64,000 bases of DNA, taken from positions 310,001 to 374,000 of the forward strand of contig NZ_JAFCGY010000003.1 in NCBI RefSeq assembly GCF_016836705.1, read 5' to 3'. The stretch is from Mesorhizobium caraganae. Lineage in GTDB: Bacteria; Pseudomonadota; Alphaproteobacteria; Rhizobiales; Rhizobiaceae. The position numbers and the translations under genes are program-made. The notes beneath the pieces are model-generated. The model was given only the letters and a program-made list of their open reading frames with translations, searched no databases and was not told the origin of the DNA. Shown one piece after another: positions 41,476 through 51,348 of this stretch (positions are counted from its first letter, which is position 1; every line of letters starts with the position of its first letter).

Positions 41476-42606
41476 TCAAGGGGTAGGGATATCGCCCCTC
41501 GCCCAGCCCTCGGAAATCTCGGCCGCGCACGCCTCGAAGGCGCCGGCCTCGATCGACGTGCGAAGGTCCTGCATCAGCTTCTGATAGTAGGACAGGTTGT
41601 TCCAGGTCAGCAGCATCGCCCCCAGCGCCTCCTGCGAGCGCACGAGATGATGCAGATAGGCGCGTGAATAATCGCGTGCCGCCGGGCAGTCGCTCTCCTC
41701 GTCGAGCGGGCGCGGATCGTCGGCATGACGGGCGTTGCGCAAATTGACCTTGCCGCGCCTGGTGTAGGCCAGGCCGTGGCGGCCGGCGCGGGTCGGCATC
41801 ACGCAATCGAACATGTCGATACCGCGCGCCACCGATTTCACAATATCGTCCGGCGTGCCGACGCCCATGAGATATCTAGGCTTGTTGTCAGGCAGTTCCG
41901 AACAGGTGATGTCGAGCATCTCCAGCATCACCGCTTGAGGTTCGCCGACGGCCAGTCCGCCGACGGCGTAGCCCTTCAGATCCATGGCGCTCAGCGCCTG
42001 CGCCGAGCGCACCCTGAGTGCTGCATTATCGCCGCCCTGGACGATGCCGAACATCGCCTTGCCCGGCTGGTCGCCGAACGCCGTCTTGCAGCGCTCCGCC
42101 CAGCGCAGCGACAGTTCCATCGCGCGCTCGATCTCCTTCAGATCGGCCGGCAGCGCTGTGCACTCGTCGAGCTGCATCTGGATGTCGGAATCGAGCAGGC
42201 CCTGGATCTCGATCGAGCGCTCCGGCGACATCTCGTAAGGCGCGCCGTCAATATGCGAGCGGAAGGTGACGCCCTTTTCGGTCAGTTTCCTGAGCTTCGA
42301 CAGCGACATCACCTGAAAGCCGCCGCTGTCAGTCAGTATCGGCTGCGGCCAGCGGGCGAACTCATGCAGGCCGCCAAGACGCGCCACACGCTCGGCGCCG
42401 GGCCGCAGCATCAGATGGTAGGTGTTGCCCAGGATGATGTCGGCGCCGACGCCGCGCACCTGGTCCATATACATGGCCTTGACCGTGCCGCCGGTGCCGA
42501 CCGGCATGAAGGCCGGCGTGCGAATTTCGCCGCGCGGCATGTCGATGACACCGCGCCGTGCCTTGCCGTCGGTGGCAAGGACCTTGAAGGTAAACGGCTT
42601 AGCCAT
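41476..42606 (-). CDS. tgt: Queuine tRNA-ribosyltransferase (tRNA-guanine transglycosylase)
   Basis: 376-aa TIM-barrel enzyme exchanging guanine-34 for preQ1 in tRNAs with GUN anticodons. DSGGFQ (Asp93 at residues 93-98), GIVQGGD and [11 protein letters not shown] are present. Of the zinc-site pattern CxCxxC...H, only one Cys remains ([18 protein letters not shown]): the first and third Cys positions are Ser and Ala. ATG 42606 has AAGGA upstream and overlaps the preceding small gene by 8 bp. Operon queA - small gene - tgt. Confidence 0.95.
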   Translation of the reverse strand: MAKPFTFKVLATDGKARRGVIDMPRGEIRTPAFMPVGTGGTVKAMYMDQVRGVGADIILGNTYHLMLRPGAERVARLGGLHEFARWPQPILTDSGGFQVMSLSKLRKLTEKGVTFRSHIDGAPYEMSPERSIEIQGLLDSDIQMQLDECTALPADLKEIERAMELSLRWAERCKTAFGDQPGKAMFGIVQGGDNAALRVRSAQALSAMDLKGYAVGGLAVGEPQAVMLEMLDITCSELPDNKPRYLMGVGTPDDIVKSVARGIDMFDCVMPTRAGRHGLAYTRRGKVNLRNARHADDPRPLDEESDCPAARDYSRAYLHHLVRSQEALGAMLLTWNNLSYYQKLMQDLRTSIEAGAFEACAAEISEGWARGDIPTP

Positions 42607-42868
42607 TGAATTCCTTGTCATGGACAGGTGCGTCCGGCGCCTGCCTATCGAGCGACTGGCGATACTGGATGCAGCCGCGCATGAATTTTGGCCACGGCGG
42701 CACGGCGATCGAAGGCTCGGTCTTTTCCGGCAACAGATCCCACAGATCAGGATGATGCCAGCACAGATCATGGCCCGTCGTATCGCGGTGCGCACGAATG
42801 CCGGCGCGCAGTTTTTTCACCTCCGCGATCAGGCTTTCTCGGTCAAAGGCTTGCAGATCATCGTCCAT
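42599..42868 (-). CDS. Hypothetical protein between queA and tgt
   Basis: 89-aa soluble protein ([20 protein letters not shown]...[19 protein letters not shown]...[13 protein letters not shown]). The first 30 residues form a charged helix. The His/Trp-rich centre (CWHHPDLW) is striking. It overlaps queA by 11 bp and tgt by 8 bp, so it is translated as part of the queuosine operon. Probably conserved in rhizobia at this position, but I do not know its function. Confidence 0.8.
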   Translation of the reverse strand: MDDDLQAFDRESLIAEVKKLRAGIRAHRDTTGHDLCWHHPDLWDLLPEKTEPSIAVPPWPKFMRGCIQYRQSLDRQAPDAPVHDKEFNG

Positions 42869-43946
42869 CGCTCATCTCCGCTCGATAAAGCAGGCTTGCG
42901 TCTCCGTAGGAGTAGAATCTGTAGCTGGTGTCGATGGCATGCGCATAGGCGGCCCGCATTGTGTTGAGGCCACCGAAGGCCGAAACCAGCATGAACAGCG
43001 TCGAGCGCGGCAGATGGAAATTCGTCATCAGCAGGTCGGCAGTCTTGAACCGATAGCCGGGCGTGATGAAAATGTCGGTCGGGCCTGACCATGCGGCGAG
43101 CGTACCGTCGGGCTTTGCCGCGCTCTCCAGCAGGCGCAGCGAGGTCGTGCCGACGGCGATGATGCGCCCGCCCCTCGCCTTCGCGGCATTGAGCGCCGCT
43201 GCGGTCGCCTCGCTGACTGAACCGGTCTCTGCATGCATCTTGTGGTCGGCGGTGTCGTCGGCCTTGACCGGCAGGAAGGTGCCGGCGCCGACATGAAGCG
43301 TGACGAAGCGGCGTTCGATGCCTTTGGCGTCTAGCGCGGCAAATAGCTCCGGCGTGAAATGCAGGCCGGCGGTTGGCGCGGCAACCGCGCCCTCCTCCCT
43401 GGCATAGATGGTCTGATAGTCCGTCAAGTCGCGCGCGTCATCGTCACGCTTGGAGGCGATGTAGGGCGGCAGCGGGATGTGGCCGACGGCGCGCAGCGCC
43501 TCGTCGAGAAACGGGCCGGACAGGTCGAAGCCGAGCAGCGCCTCGCCAGCCTCGCCCTTCTCGATCACCGTGGCGTCGAGCTGGCCGAGGAAGCAGGAAT
43601 TGCTGTCATGGCCGAAATGGATGCGGTCGCCGGCAGCGATGCGCTTGCCCGGCCGCATGAAGGCAAGCCAGCGGTCCGGCGCCATGCGCATGTGCAGCGT
43701 CGCCTCGACCTGCGCCTGCGCTTCGCCGCGCCGCCTGATGCCTTTCAGCTGCGCCGGGATGACCTTGGTGTCGTTGAAGACCAGCACGTCGCCGTCCCCG
43801 AGCAGGGACGGCAGGTCGCGCACCATGCGGTCCGAAAGGCCCTCGCCCGGCCTGACCACCAGCATCCTGGCGCTGTCGCGCGGCTCGGCCGGGCGAAGCG
43901 CGATGCGCTCCTCCGGCAGGTCGAAGTCGAAGAGGTCGACGCGCAT
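42858..43946 (-). CDS. queA: S-adenosylmethionine:tRNA ribosyltransferase-isomerase
   Basis: 362-aa enzyme that transfers and isomerises the ribosyl group of SAM to make epoxyqueuosine from preQ1-t[46 protein letters not shown] and [16 protein letters not shown] motifs are typical. Starts at ATG 43946, overlapping the DMT transporter stop by one base. Confidence 0.96.
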   Translation of the reverse strand: MRVDLFDFDLPEERIALRPAEPRDSARMLVVRPGEGLSDRMVRDLPSLLGDGDVLVFNDTKVIPAQLKGIRRRGEAQAQVEATLHMRMAPDRWLAFMRPGKRIAAGDRIHFGHDSNSCFLGQLDATVIEKGEAGEALLGFDLSGPFLDEALRAVGHIPLPPYIASKRDDDARDLTDYQTIYAREEGAVAAPTAGLHFTPELFAALDAKGIERRFVTLHVGAGTFLPVKADDTADHKMHAETGSVSEATAAALNAAKARGGRIIAVGTTSLRLLESAAKPDGTLAAWSGPTDIFITPGYRFKTADLLMTNFHLPRSTLFMLVSAFGGLNTMRAAYAHAIDTSYRFYSYGDASLLYRAEMSDGR

Positions 43947-44395
43947 CAGTAAAGCCGGACGAGCAGCGCTCCGGCCAAGAGCAGCACCGCGCCGGCGACG
44001 CGGCCGAATGAGATCTCGCGCACCGCCACGCCGAGGAAGCCGACGCGGTCGATCAGCATGCCGGCCAAGAGCTGGCCGGCAACCAGGAACGCCATCAGGG
44101 CGGCCGCACCGATGCGCGGCGTCAAAATGGTCGACAGCGTGACGTAGAAACCGCCGAGCATGCCGCCGGCGATGAACAGCCAGGGCGCCGGCGCCTTCCA
44201 GTCGAGTGAGATGTCGTTCAACTTTACCACGGCGACGGCGATGATGCCGAGCACGATCGCGCCGGACAGGAACGAAAACGCCGCCGCCGCGACCGGGAGA
44301 CCCAGGCCGCGCGCCAGCTGCGAATTGATCGGCGCCTGAACGGCGATGAAGGCGCCGGACAGGATGCCAAGCAGCGACCAGACCACGCCCATCAT
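43946..44395 (-). CDS. DMT-type membrane transporter, YdcZ (DUF606) family
   Basis: 149-aa protein with five hydrophobic segments: residues 3-22, 34-56, 70-92, 97-115 and 126-147. The opening [20 protein letters not shown] and [11 protein letters not shown] match half-sized drug/metabolite transporters that work as dimers. Substrate unknown. One-base overlap with queA. Two adjacent ATGs (44395 and 44392) are equivalent. Confidence 0.88.
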   Translation of the reverse strand: MMGVVWSLLGILSGAFIAVQAPINSQLARGLGLPVAAAAFSFLSGAIVLGIIAVAVVKLNDISLDWKAPAPWLFIAGGMLGGFYVTLSTILTPRIGAAALMAFLVAGQLLAGMLIDRVGFLGVAVREISFGRVAGAVLLLAGALLVRLY

Positions 44396-44407
44396 TGTCG
44401 TTTGTCC

Positions 44408-44920
44408 TTACTTGACGTCGGCCGCGACCTTCAGCGACACGATCTTGTCGGGATCGACCACCGGCTCGCCGCGCTTGATCTTGTCGACATTGTCCATGCC
44501 TTCGATGACCTGGCCCCAGACCGTGTACTGGCGGTTGAGGAAAGCGGCATCGTCGAAGCAGATGAAGAACTGCGAATTGGCCGAATTCGGGTTCTGCGAA
44601 CGAGCCATCGAGCAGGTGCCGCGACCGTGGTTGGCGTTGGAAAATTCAGCCTTCAGATCGGGCTTTTCCGAGCCGCCCATGCCGGCGCGGGAGGGGGCAA
44701 ATGAGGGCTTGCTCGAATTGCCGAACTTGACGTCGCCGGTTTGCGCCATGAAGCCTTCGATGACGCGGTGGAAGACCACGCCGTCATAGGCGCCTTCGCG
44801 CGCCAGTTCCTTGATGCGGGCGACATGGCCGGGGGCCAGATCGGGGAACAGTTCGATGACGACCTTGCCCTTGGTCGTTTCCATGATGAGCGCGTTTTCG
44901 CGGTCCTTGATCTCAGCCAT
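44408..44920 (-). CDS. Peptidyl-prolyl cis-trans isomerase, cyclophilin type, cytosolic
   Basis: 170-aa cyclophilin without signal peptide. The active-site block [23 protein letters not shown] (split over residues 47-69), [17 protein letters not shown] and [12 protein letters not shown] are clear. Paired with an exported paralogue 43 bp upstream on the same strand, as is common in rhizobia. Confidence 0.94.
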   Translation of the reverse strand: MAEIKDRENALIMETTKGKVVIELFPDLAPGHVARIKELAREGAYDGVVFHRVIEGFMAQTGDVKFGNSSKPSFAPSRAGMGGSEKPDLKAEFSNANHGRGTCSMARSQNPNSANSQFFICFDDAAFLNRQYTVWGQVIEGMDNVDKIKRGEPVVDPDKIVSLKVAADVK

Positions 44921-44963
44921 GTCGGATATCCTTTATCTCAGAAAAACAGATTGATTTGATAGA

Positions 44964-45551
44964 CTACTTGTCTGCGGCGATGCGCACTTTGATCATGCGG
45001 TCGGGGTTGCTGACCGTTCCATTGTCGGCCTCGTCGCCCTTCTTGATGTGATCGACCAATTCCATGCCGCTGACGACATTGCCGACGATAGTGTACTGGC
45101 CGTCGAGGTTCGGCGCCGGCGCGAACATGATGAAGAACTGCGAATTGGCGGAGTTCGGATCCTGCGAGCGGGCCATGCCGAGCGTGCCACGCTTGTAATG
45201 TTCGCTCTGCGAGAATTCTGCGGGCAGATCAGGCAGATCGGAGCCGCCGGTGCCGACGGCCTCGGGGCTGAACCCCTTCTTCATATTGCCGAACTTGACG
45301 TCGCCGGTCTGCGCCATGAAGCCATCGATAACGCGGTGGAAGGCGACATTGTCATAGGCGCCTTCGCGCACCAGCTTCTTGATCTGGGCGACATGCTTGG
45401 GCGCCAGGTCGGGCCGCAGCGCGATGGTGACGTCGCCATCCTTCAAGGTGATGATCATGGTGTTTTCCGGATCGGCGGCATAGGCCGAGACAGATGCGAT
45501 GACAAGACCGGCAAGCACAACGAGGAACGAGGCGAGCTTCTTCAGCTGCAT
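44964..45551 (-). CDS. Peptidyl-prolyl cis-trans isomerase, cyclophilin type, exported
   Basis: 195 aa from ATG 45551, which has GGAG upstream (CGGAGATCCCT). Signal peptide MQLKKLASFLVVLAGLVIAS ends near AYAA, so it folds proteins in the periplasm. [35 protein letters not shown] and VGNVVSGMELVDHI are intact. Likely a tandem-duplication partner of the cytosolic cyclophilin. Confidence 0.94.
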   Translation of the reverse strand: MQLKKLASFLVVLAGLVIASVSAYAADPENTMIITLKDGDVTIALRPDLAPKHVAQIKKLVREGAYDNVAFHRVIDGFMAQTGDVKFGNMKKGFSPEAVGTGGSDLPDLPAEFSQSEHYKRGTLGMARSQDPNSANSQFFIMFAPAPNLDGQYTIVGNVVSGMELVDHIKKGDEADNGTVSNPDRMIKVRIAADK

Positions 45552-45567
45552 AGGGATCTCCGGGGGA

Positions 45568-46068
45568 TTATTTCTTGAATTTTGCGGTGAGCGCGCCGGC
45601 AACCGCGGCCGGCACGAAGGAACGGATGTCGCCGCCCATCGAAGCTATCTGGCGCACAAGTGTGGCGGTAATGGTTCTGACTGACGGACTTGCCGGCAGA
45701 AAAACAGTCTGTAACTCCGGCGCCATGGTCTCGTTCATGCCGGCCATCTGCATCTCGTAGTCCAGATCGGTGCCGTCGCGCAGGCCGCGGATCATGATCG
45801 AGGCGCCGTGCTTTCTGGCGGCGTCGATGACCAGCCCGTCGAACGCGACAACCTTGATGCGGCCGCCGTCGCGGCCGAATTCGGCCTTGGTCGCCGCCTC
45901 GATCAGCTTCACCCGTTCCTCGAAGGAAAACAGCGGCGTCTTGCCGGGATGGGTGCCGATCGCCGCATAAACCGTGTCGGCAACGGCCAGCGATGCCTTC
46001 AGGACGTCGAGGTGTCCGTTGGTCAGCGGGTCGAAGGAGCCGGCATAAAGGGCGGTGCGTTCGGTCAT
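45568..46068 (-). CDS. coaD: Phosphopantetheine adenylyltransferase
   Basis: 166-aa nucleotidyltransferase catalysing the fourth step of CoA synthesis. [16 protein letters not shown] carries the TxGH nucleotide-binding motif; [20 protein letters not shown] and [20 protein letters not shown] are typical. Followed 16 bp later by the exported cyclophilin. Confidence 0.95.
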   Translation of the reverse strand: MTERTALYAGSFDPLTNGHLDVLKASLAVADTVYAAIGTHPGKTPLFSFEERVKLIEAATKAEFGRDGGRIKVVAFDGLVIDAARKHGASIMIRGLRDGTDLDYEMQMAGMNETMAPELQTVFLPASPSVRTITATLVRQIASMGGDIRSFVPAAVAGALTAKFKK

Positions 46069-46097
46069 GGCAGGGATAGGGCTCTATCTCTCGGTTT

Positions 46098-46147
46098 GAG
46101 CATGATCTGTTTCCGAAAACCGGATTCCACTTTTCGGGATCATGCTC
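46098..46147. repeat. Dispersed palindromic repeat (GAGCATGA...TCATGCTC family), copy 2
   Basis: GAGCATGATC and GATCATGCTC are perfect 10-bp arms around CGAAAACCGGATTCCACTTTTC-like core. Same family as 36667-36740. Confidence 0.75.
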
Positions 46148-46328
46148 TAGCGGGGCATTGGACGGAAGGCAAATGCGATTGGGAACATCTGCGTGAACCT
46201 TTTCGCAGACATGAACGACAGATGAATGCCTTGATCACGAAGACTTCACGCAGCGTTCACTAGTGTGCACTTCAGAAGATGAAACCAAAACCCCATCTAA
46301 CCGTTGTAAGGCGCAGGAGAACACGCAA

Positions 46329-46475
46329 ATGCTGATCTACATGCTCGCCACCGCAATGACCGTCGCCATGCTGATTGCTACCGCATTCGGGCTGCATCAG
46401 GAAGCAGAGCGTGTCCGTGTCCGGACCAAGCGCTTCGAAGGCTTCGGCGCTCGCTGGCCCCACCGTCACCACTAA
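46329..46475 (+). CDS. Small membrane peptide
   Basis: 48 codons from ATG 46329 with GCAGGAGAAC upstream. One hydrophobic segment (MLIYMLATAMTVAMLIATAF) is followed by a basic tail (ERVRVRTKRFEGFGARWPHR). Typical of small single-pass rhizobial peptides of unknown role. A hairpin terminator follows. Confidence 0.55.
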   Translation: MLIYMLATAMTVAMLIATAFGLHQEAERVRVRTKRFEGFGARWPHRHH

Positions 46476-46498
46476 TCTTACCGGCTAAGTCTTGATCG

Positions 46499-46526
46499 CG
46501 CCGGCCCATCGGGCCGGCGTTGTTGT
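46499..46526. terminator. Hairpin between the small peptide gene and gyrA
   Basis: Perfect 9-bp stem CGCCGGCCC / GGGCCGGCG with a 3-base loop and a weak T-rich tail TTGTTGTGT on the plus strand. It sits between convergent genes and could end both transcripts. Confidence 0.7.
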
Positions 46527-46534
46527 GTCTGAGC

Positions 46535-49321
46535 CTATTCGGCGCTGTCGGGTGCGGCATCCGCTGCATCCGGACCGCCCTCGCCGTTCTCCTCGGCATC
46601 CTCGTCAGACTGCGGTTCCGATATCCGCTCGACCGAAACCACCTTCTCGCCTTCGGCGGTGTTGAAGATGGTCACGCCCTTGGTGGCGCGGCTGGCGAAA
46701 CGGATGCCGTTGACCGGCACCCGGATGACCGTGCCGCCGTCCGAAACCAGCATGATCTGGTCGTCATTGCCGACCGGGAAGGTCGCCACCAGCTGGCCGA
46801 TCTCTGCCGTTTTCGACACGTCGGTGGCGCGGATGCCCTTGCCGCCGCGCCCGGTCAGGCGGAAATCGTAGGACGACGAGCGCTTGCCGTAGCCATATTC
46901 GGTCACCGTCAGCACATATTGCTCATGCGCCTTGAGGAATTCGTAGCGGTCGTCGGAAAGCTCCGCCTCCTCGCCGATCTCCTCATTGGTCAGCGCGATC
47001 TCTTCTTCCTCGCCGGCCGTCTCGAGCCGTCGCTCCGCCGCCGCCCGCTTCAGGTAAGCGGCGCGCTCCGCCGGCGAGGCATCGACATGCTCGATCACCG
47101 ACATCGAGATGATGCGGTCGGTCTCGGCCATGCTTATGCCGCGCACGCCGACCGAATTGCGGCTCTGGAAAACGCGCACGTCGCCGACCGAGAAACGGAT
47201 GCACTGGCCGGAGTCCGCCGTCAAAAGCACGTCGTCATTGTCGGTGCAGGTCTCGACACCGAGGATCTCGTCGCCTTCCTCCTCCAGCTTCATGGCGATC
47301 TTGCCGTTGCGGTTGACCTGGACGAAGTCGGAAAGCTTGTTGCGGCGCACGGTGCCGCGCGTGGTGGCGAACATCACGTCGAGCTCGCCCCAGCTGGTCT
47401 CGTCCTCGGGCAGCGGCATGATGGTGGTGATGCGCTCGCCCTGCTCGAGCGGCAGCATGTTGATCAGCGCCTTGCCGCGCGACTGCGGGTGGCCGATCGG
47501 CAGCCGCCAGACCTTTTCCTTGTAGACTATGCCGCGCGAGGAGAAGAACAGCACCGGCGTATGGGTGTTGGCAACGAACAGCCGGGTGACGAAATCCTCT
47601 TCCTTGGTCGACATGCCGGAGCGGCCCTTGCCGCCGCGGCGCTGCGCCCGGTAGAGCGACAGCGGCACGCGCTTGATGTAGCCGGAATGGCTGACGATGA
47701 CGACCATGTCCTCGCGCTGGATCAGGTCCTCGTCTTCCATGTCGGCGCCGCCGTCGGTGAGCTCGGTGCGGCGCGGCGTGCCGAACTCGTCGCGCACGGC
47801 GGCGAGCTCGTCCTTGACGATCTGCTGGATGCGCGCGCGGGACGACAAAATATCAAGGTAATCAACGATTTCGGCGCCGATCGTGTTCAACTCGTCGGCG
47901 ATCTCGTCGCGGCCGAGCGCGGTCAGGCGCTGAAGGCGCAGTTCGAGGATGGCGCGCGCCTGTTCCTCGGACAGATTGTAGGTGCCGTCCTCGTTGATGC
48001 GATGGCGCGGATCGTCGATGAGAAGGATCAGCGATTCGACGTCGCCGGAGGGCCAGCGGCGCTCCATCAACTGCTCGCGCGCCGTCTGCGGATCGGGCGC
48101 GGTGCGGATCAGCTTGATCACTTCGTCGATGTTGGCGACGGCAATGGCGAGGCCGACCAGGACGTGGGCGCGGTCGCGCGCCTTGCGCAGCAGAAATTTC
48201 GTTCGCCGGCTGATCACCTCTTCGCGGAAGCCGACAAATGCCTTCAGCATGTCGGTCAGCGTCATCACTTCCGGCTTGCCGCCGTTCAGCGCTACCATAT
48301 TGGCGCCGAAAGAAGTCTGCAGCGGCGTGAAGCGGTAAAGCTGGTTGAGGATGACATCGGCGACAGCGTCGCGTTTCAGCTCGATGACGACGCGGTAGCC
48401 CTGGCGGTCGCTTTCGTCGCGAATGTCGGAAATGCCTTCGATGCGCTTGTCGCGCACCAGTTCGGCCATTTTCTCGATCATCGAGGCCTTGTTCACCTGG
48501 TACGGGACTTCGGTGATGATGATCGATTCCCGGTCATTGCCGCGCTGTTCGACATTGACCTTGCCGCGCATGACGATGGAGCCACGGCCGGTCGCATAGG
48601 CGCTATAGATGCCGGAACGGCCAAGCACGATGCCGCCGGTCGGGAAATCGGGACCCGGAATGATCTCCATCAGCGCCGGCAGGTCGATCGCCGGATTGTC
48701 GATGATGGCGATGGCGCCGTTGCAGACTTCGGCCAGATTGTGCGGCGGAATGTTGGTGGCCATTCCGACGGCAATGCCGCCGGAACCGTTGACCAGAAGG
48801 TTGGGGAAGCGAGCCGGCAACACCTTCGGCTCGGTGTCGGAGGCATCATAGGTCTCCTGGAAATCGACGGTTTCCTTGTCGATGTCCTCGAGCAGCTCAT
48901 GCGCGACCTTGGTCAGGCGCGACTCGGTGTAGCGCATGGCCGCCGGCGGATCGCCGTCGATGGAGCCGAAATTGCCTTGCCCGTCGATCAGCGGCACCCG
49001 CAGTGACCAGTCCTGCGCCATGCGCACCAAGGCGTCATAGATCGAGGCGTCGCCATGCGGATGGTATTTACCCATCACGTCGGCGACCGGGCGGGCCGAT
49101 TTCACATATTTGCGGTTCCAGTGGTAGCCGCTCTCATGCGCCGCATAGAGAATGCGGCGATGCACCGGCTTCAGGCCGTCGCGAACGTCCGGCAGCGCAC
49201 GGCTGACGATCACGCTCATGGCGTAAGAGAGGTAGGAGCTCTGCATCTCCTCGATGATGGAGATCGGCTCGATGCCGGTGGGGCCGCCGTCGGCGCCGCG
49301 CGGTGTCTTTTGGTCGGTCAA
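46535..49321 (-). CDS. gyrA: DNA gyrase subunit A
   Basis: 928-aa type II topoisomerase subunit. The catalytic Tyr is Tyr131 ([10 protein letters not shown]). The quinolone-resistance region reads [19 protein letters not shown], so the position equal to E. coli Ser83 is Ala92 while Asp87 is kept (Asp96). The C-terminal beta-pinwheel has the GyrA-box-like QRRGGKG. The start is TTG at 49321, because an in-frame stop lies three codons upstream and no earlier start exists. The acidic tail ([20 protein letters not shown]) is normal for rhizobia. Confidence 0.96.
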   Translation of the reverse strand: MTDQKTPRGADGGPTGIEPISIIEEMQSSYLSYAMSVIVSRALPDVRDGLKPVHRRILYAAHESGYHWNRKYVKSARPVADVMGKYHPHGDASIYDALVRMAQDWSLRVPLIDGQGNFGSIDGDPPAAMRYTESRLTKVAHELLEDIDKETVDFQETYDASDTEPKVLPARFPNLLVNGSGGIAVGMATNIPPHNLAEVCNGAIAIIDNPAIDLPALMEIIPGPDFPTGGIVLGRSGIYSAYATGRGSIVMRGKVNVEQRGNDRESIIITEVPYQVNKASMIEKMAELVRDKRIEGISDIRDESDRQGYRVVIELKRDAVADVILNQLYRFTPLQTSFGANMVALNGGKPEVMTLTDMLKAFVGFREEVISRRTKFLLRKARDRAHVLVGLAIAVANIDEVIKLIRTAPDPQTAREQLMERRWPSGDVESLILLIDDPRHRINEDGTYNLSEEQARAILELRLQRLTALGRDEIADELNTIGAEIVDYLDILSSRARIQQIVKDELAAVRDEFGTPRRTELTDGGADMEDEDLIQREDMVVIVSHSGYIKRVPLSLYRAQRRGGKGRSGMSTKEEDFVTRLFVANTHTPVLFFSSRGIVYKEKVWRLPIGHPQSRGKALINMLPLEQGERITTIMPLPEDETSWGELDVMFATTRGTVRRNKLSDFVQVNRNGKIAMKLEEEGDEILGVETCTDNDDVLLTADSGQCIRFSVGDVRVFQSRNSVGVRGISMAETDRIISMSVIEHVDASPAERAAYLKRAAAERRLETAGEEEEIALTNEEIGEEAELSDDRYEFLKAHEQYVLTVTEYGYGKRSSSYDFRLTGRGGKGIRATDVSKTAEIGQLVATFPVGNDDQIMLVSDGGTVIRVPVNGIRFASRATKGVTIFNTAEGEKVVSVERISEPQSDEDAEENGEGGPDAADAAPDSAE

Positions 49322-49531
49322 ATTGGATCACAATCTAATCAGGAATCACTGACCGCTTATATAGGAAGCCCGCTCGAAACTCCAATGTTCCCGGCACTTT
49401 TCCAAAGACAATTTCGGTGGTAATTTCAAATGGATACCGCTGATTGCGACGATTTGGCAAAAGCGTATTTCGCCGCCGCCAGGCAAAAGCCTGCGATGGA
49501 CCGTTTTCCCCGGCCGGGAGCCATAAGCACG

Positions 49532-51220
49532 ATGAACTGGACCCGGTGGCTGCCGTTGCGAGCGCTGAGCGGTTGGCGGCCCGGGGATCTCAATGGCGAT
49601 CTGGCCGCCGGGCTGACGCTGGCGGCAATCGCCATTCCCGAACAGATGGCGACGGCGCGGCTTGGCGGCTTTGCGCCCGAGATCGGCTTCTTCGCCTTTG
49701 TCGCGGGATCACTGGCCTTTGCCCTGTTCGGCGTCAACCGCCATCTGTCGTCCGGGGCGGATTCGACCATCACACCGCTGTTTGCCGGCGGCCTCGCGCT
49801 CATCGCCGTTGCCGGCTCGGCGCATTATCTGGCGCTGGCGGCGATGCTGGCGCTGATGGTCGGGCTACTGGTGGGTTTGAGCGGCATCTTCCGGCTCGGC
49901 TGGATCGCCGACCTTCTGTCTGTCCCAGTCACCACCGGTTTTCTGGCCGGCATCGCGGTCCATATCATCGTTTCGCAACTGCCCGGATTGCTCGGGCTGC
50001 CGCCCGAAAGCGGCGAAACGCTGCGCCGCGTCGGTGAGATCGCCGCCAATCTCCACCTCATCAACCCGTGGAGCTTGGCGCTCGGCCTTGGCGTGTTTGC
50101 CATTGTATTCACCGCCGAGCGCATCAGCGCCCGCATCCCCGGCGCCTTGATCGGCATGGTGCTGGCGACGCTGGCGGTTGCGATCTTCGGCCTGAAGGCG
50201 CGCGGCGTCGAGGTTCTCGGCGCCTTTCCCTACGGCCTGCCGCAGGCCGGCCTGCCGACGGTCAGCTTCAGCGATGCGCAGGCGGTGTTACCGCTGGCCC
50301 TGCTGATCGCCATCGTGGTCATGGTGCAGACGGCGGCCACCAGCCGCTCCTTTGCTGGCGACGACATCAACCGCGACTTTGTCGGTGTCGGCGCCGGCAG
50401 CATCCTGTCCGGCCTGTTCGGCGCCTTCGCGGTCAATGCCAGCCCGCCGCGCACCGCAATCGCCGCCCAGTCGGGCGGCCGTTCGCAGTTTTCAGGCCTG
50501 ATTGCCGCGGCAATCGTGCTGGCGCTGGGCGCCTTTGGCGGCGGCCTGCTTGCCGATGTCCCGCAGGCCGCCCTTGCCGGGGTGCTGATGTTCGTTGCCC
50601 AGTACATTTTGCGCTGGAAGGTGTTTGCCAGTGTCTACCGGCAGGCGCCGGTCGAATTCCTGCTGATCCTGGTCACCATGACGGCGATCGTCGTGTTGCC
50701 GATCGAAACCGGCGTCGCGATCGGCATCGGCCTGTCGCTGCTGCATGGACTGTGGAGCGCGACACGCACGCAGGCGATCGAACTGGAACAGGTTCCGGGC
50801 ACCTCGGTGTGGTGGCCGCCGAGCACGCCGTCGGCCGGCGAGCAACTCCCCGGCGTGCTGGTCGCGGCTTTCCAGGCGCCGCTGTCCTTCGTCAATGCCG
50901 AAAGCTTCAAGCGCGGCGTCCGCAAACTGATCGACGCCCGGGGCGACAGTGTGAAACTGGTCGTACTCGAAGCCAGCAACATCGCCGAGATCGACTATAC
51001 CGCCGCACAGGCGCTGATCGAAACCGTCGACCATTGCCGCAAGGCCGGTGCTGTCTTTGCCATCGCACGGCTGGAATCGCTGCGTGCCCAGGCGGCGCTG
51101 GCGCGTTTCGGTATCGCCGACATCGTCGGCCCGCACAGAATCTTCCACAGCGTCGACGCCGCCATCAAGGCGCTATCGTCGGACAAGAAACTTGTCGGAC
51201 AACAGGACAAGGCGCCATGA
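49532..51220 (+). CDS. SulP family anion transporter with STAS domain
   Basis: 562 aa from ATG 49532 (MNWTRWLPLRALSGW); GGGAG lies 11 bases upstream. An ATG at 49430 would add 34 polar residues. LTLAAIAIPEQMATARLGGF is the SulP entry signature, about ten to twelve membrane segments follow, and GDDINRDFVGVGAGSILSGL and NASPPRTAIAAQSGG fall in the transport core. The C-terminal STAS domain (about residues 440-545) contains VKLVVLEASNIAEIDYTAA. It transports sulfate, bicarbonate or another anion; substrate unknown. Confidence 0.92.
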   Translation: MNWTRWLPLRALSGWRPGDLNGDLAAGLTLAAIAIPEQMATARLGGFAPEIGFFAFVAGSLAFALFGVNRHLSSGADSTITPLFAGGLALIAVAGSAHYLALAAMLALMVGLLVGLSGIFRLGWIADLLSVPVTTGFLAGIAVHIIVSQLPGLLGLPPESGETLRRVGEIAANLHLINPWSLALGLGVFAIVFTAERISARIPGALIGMVLATLAVAIFGLKARGVEVLGAFPYGLPQAGLPTVSFSDAQAVLPLALLIAIVVMVQTAATSRSFAGDDINRDFVGVGAGSILSGLFGAFAVNASPPRTAIAAQSGGRSQFSGLIAAAIVLALGAFGGGLLADVPQAALAGVLMFVAQYILRWKVFASVYRQAPVEFLLILVTMTAIVVLPIETGVAIGIGLSLLHGLWSATRTQAIELEQVPGTSVWWPPSTPSAGEQLPGVLVAAFQAPLSFVNAESFKRGVRKLIDARGDSVKLVVLEASNIAEIDYTAAQALIETVDHCRKAGAVFAIARLESLRAQAALARFGIADIVGPHRIFHSVDAAIKALSSDKKLVGQQDKAP

Positions 51221-51348
51221 CCACCGAGCGGGAACCCTTGCTCAAGCCTGTCGCCGTGGAGGAGCTGCGGCCACCAGCCCGGCAGATAGTCCGCGTCCTT
51301 GCTCTTGGCTAGGATCAGCGCTTGGTGCAGGCCGACCTCGGACTGAGG
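51217..51348 (+). pseudogene. Rearranged remnant of a ParB-like (PF08857-type) gene
   Basis: A 31-codon frame (ATGA overlap with the SulP stop) reads MTTEREPLLKPVAVEELRP, resembling the start of ParB-like proteins, then diverges and stops at 51312. The opposite strand of 51270-51330 reads ALILAKSKDADYLPGW, which resembles the C-terminal end of the same family as I remember it. So the two ends of one gene may be joined head to head in inverted orientation with the middle lost. The family match is from memory. Confidence 0.35.

Noticed and set aside
46168..46196. GGAAC near 46168 as a second EcfG promoter
   Set aside because: The required CGTT does not follow at 16-17 bases.
46520..49006. 828-codon plus-strand frame opposite gyrA
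   Set aside because: Antisense shadow of gyrA; no recognisable motif or ribosome site.
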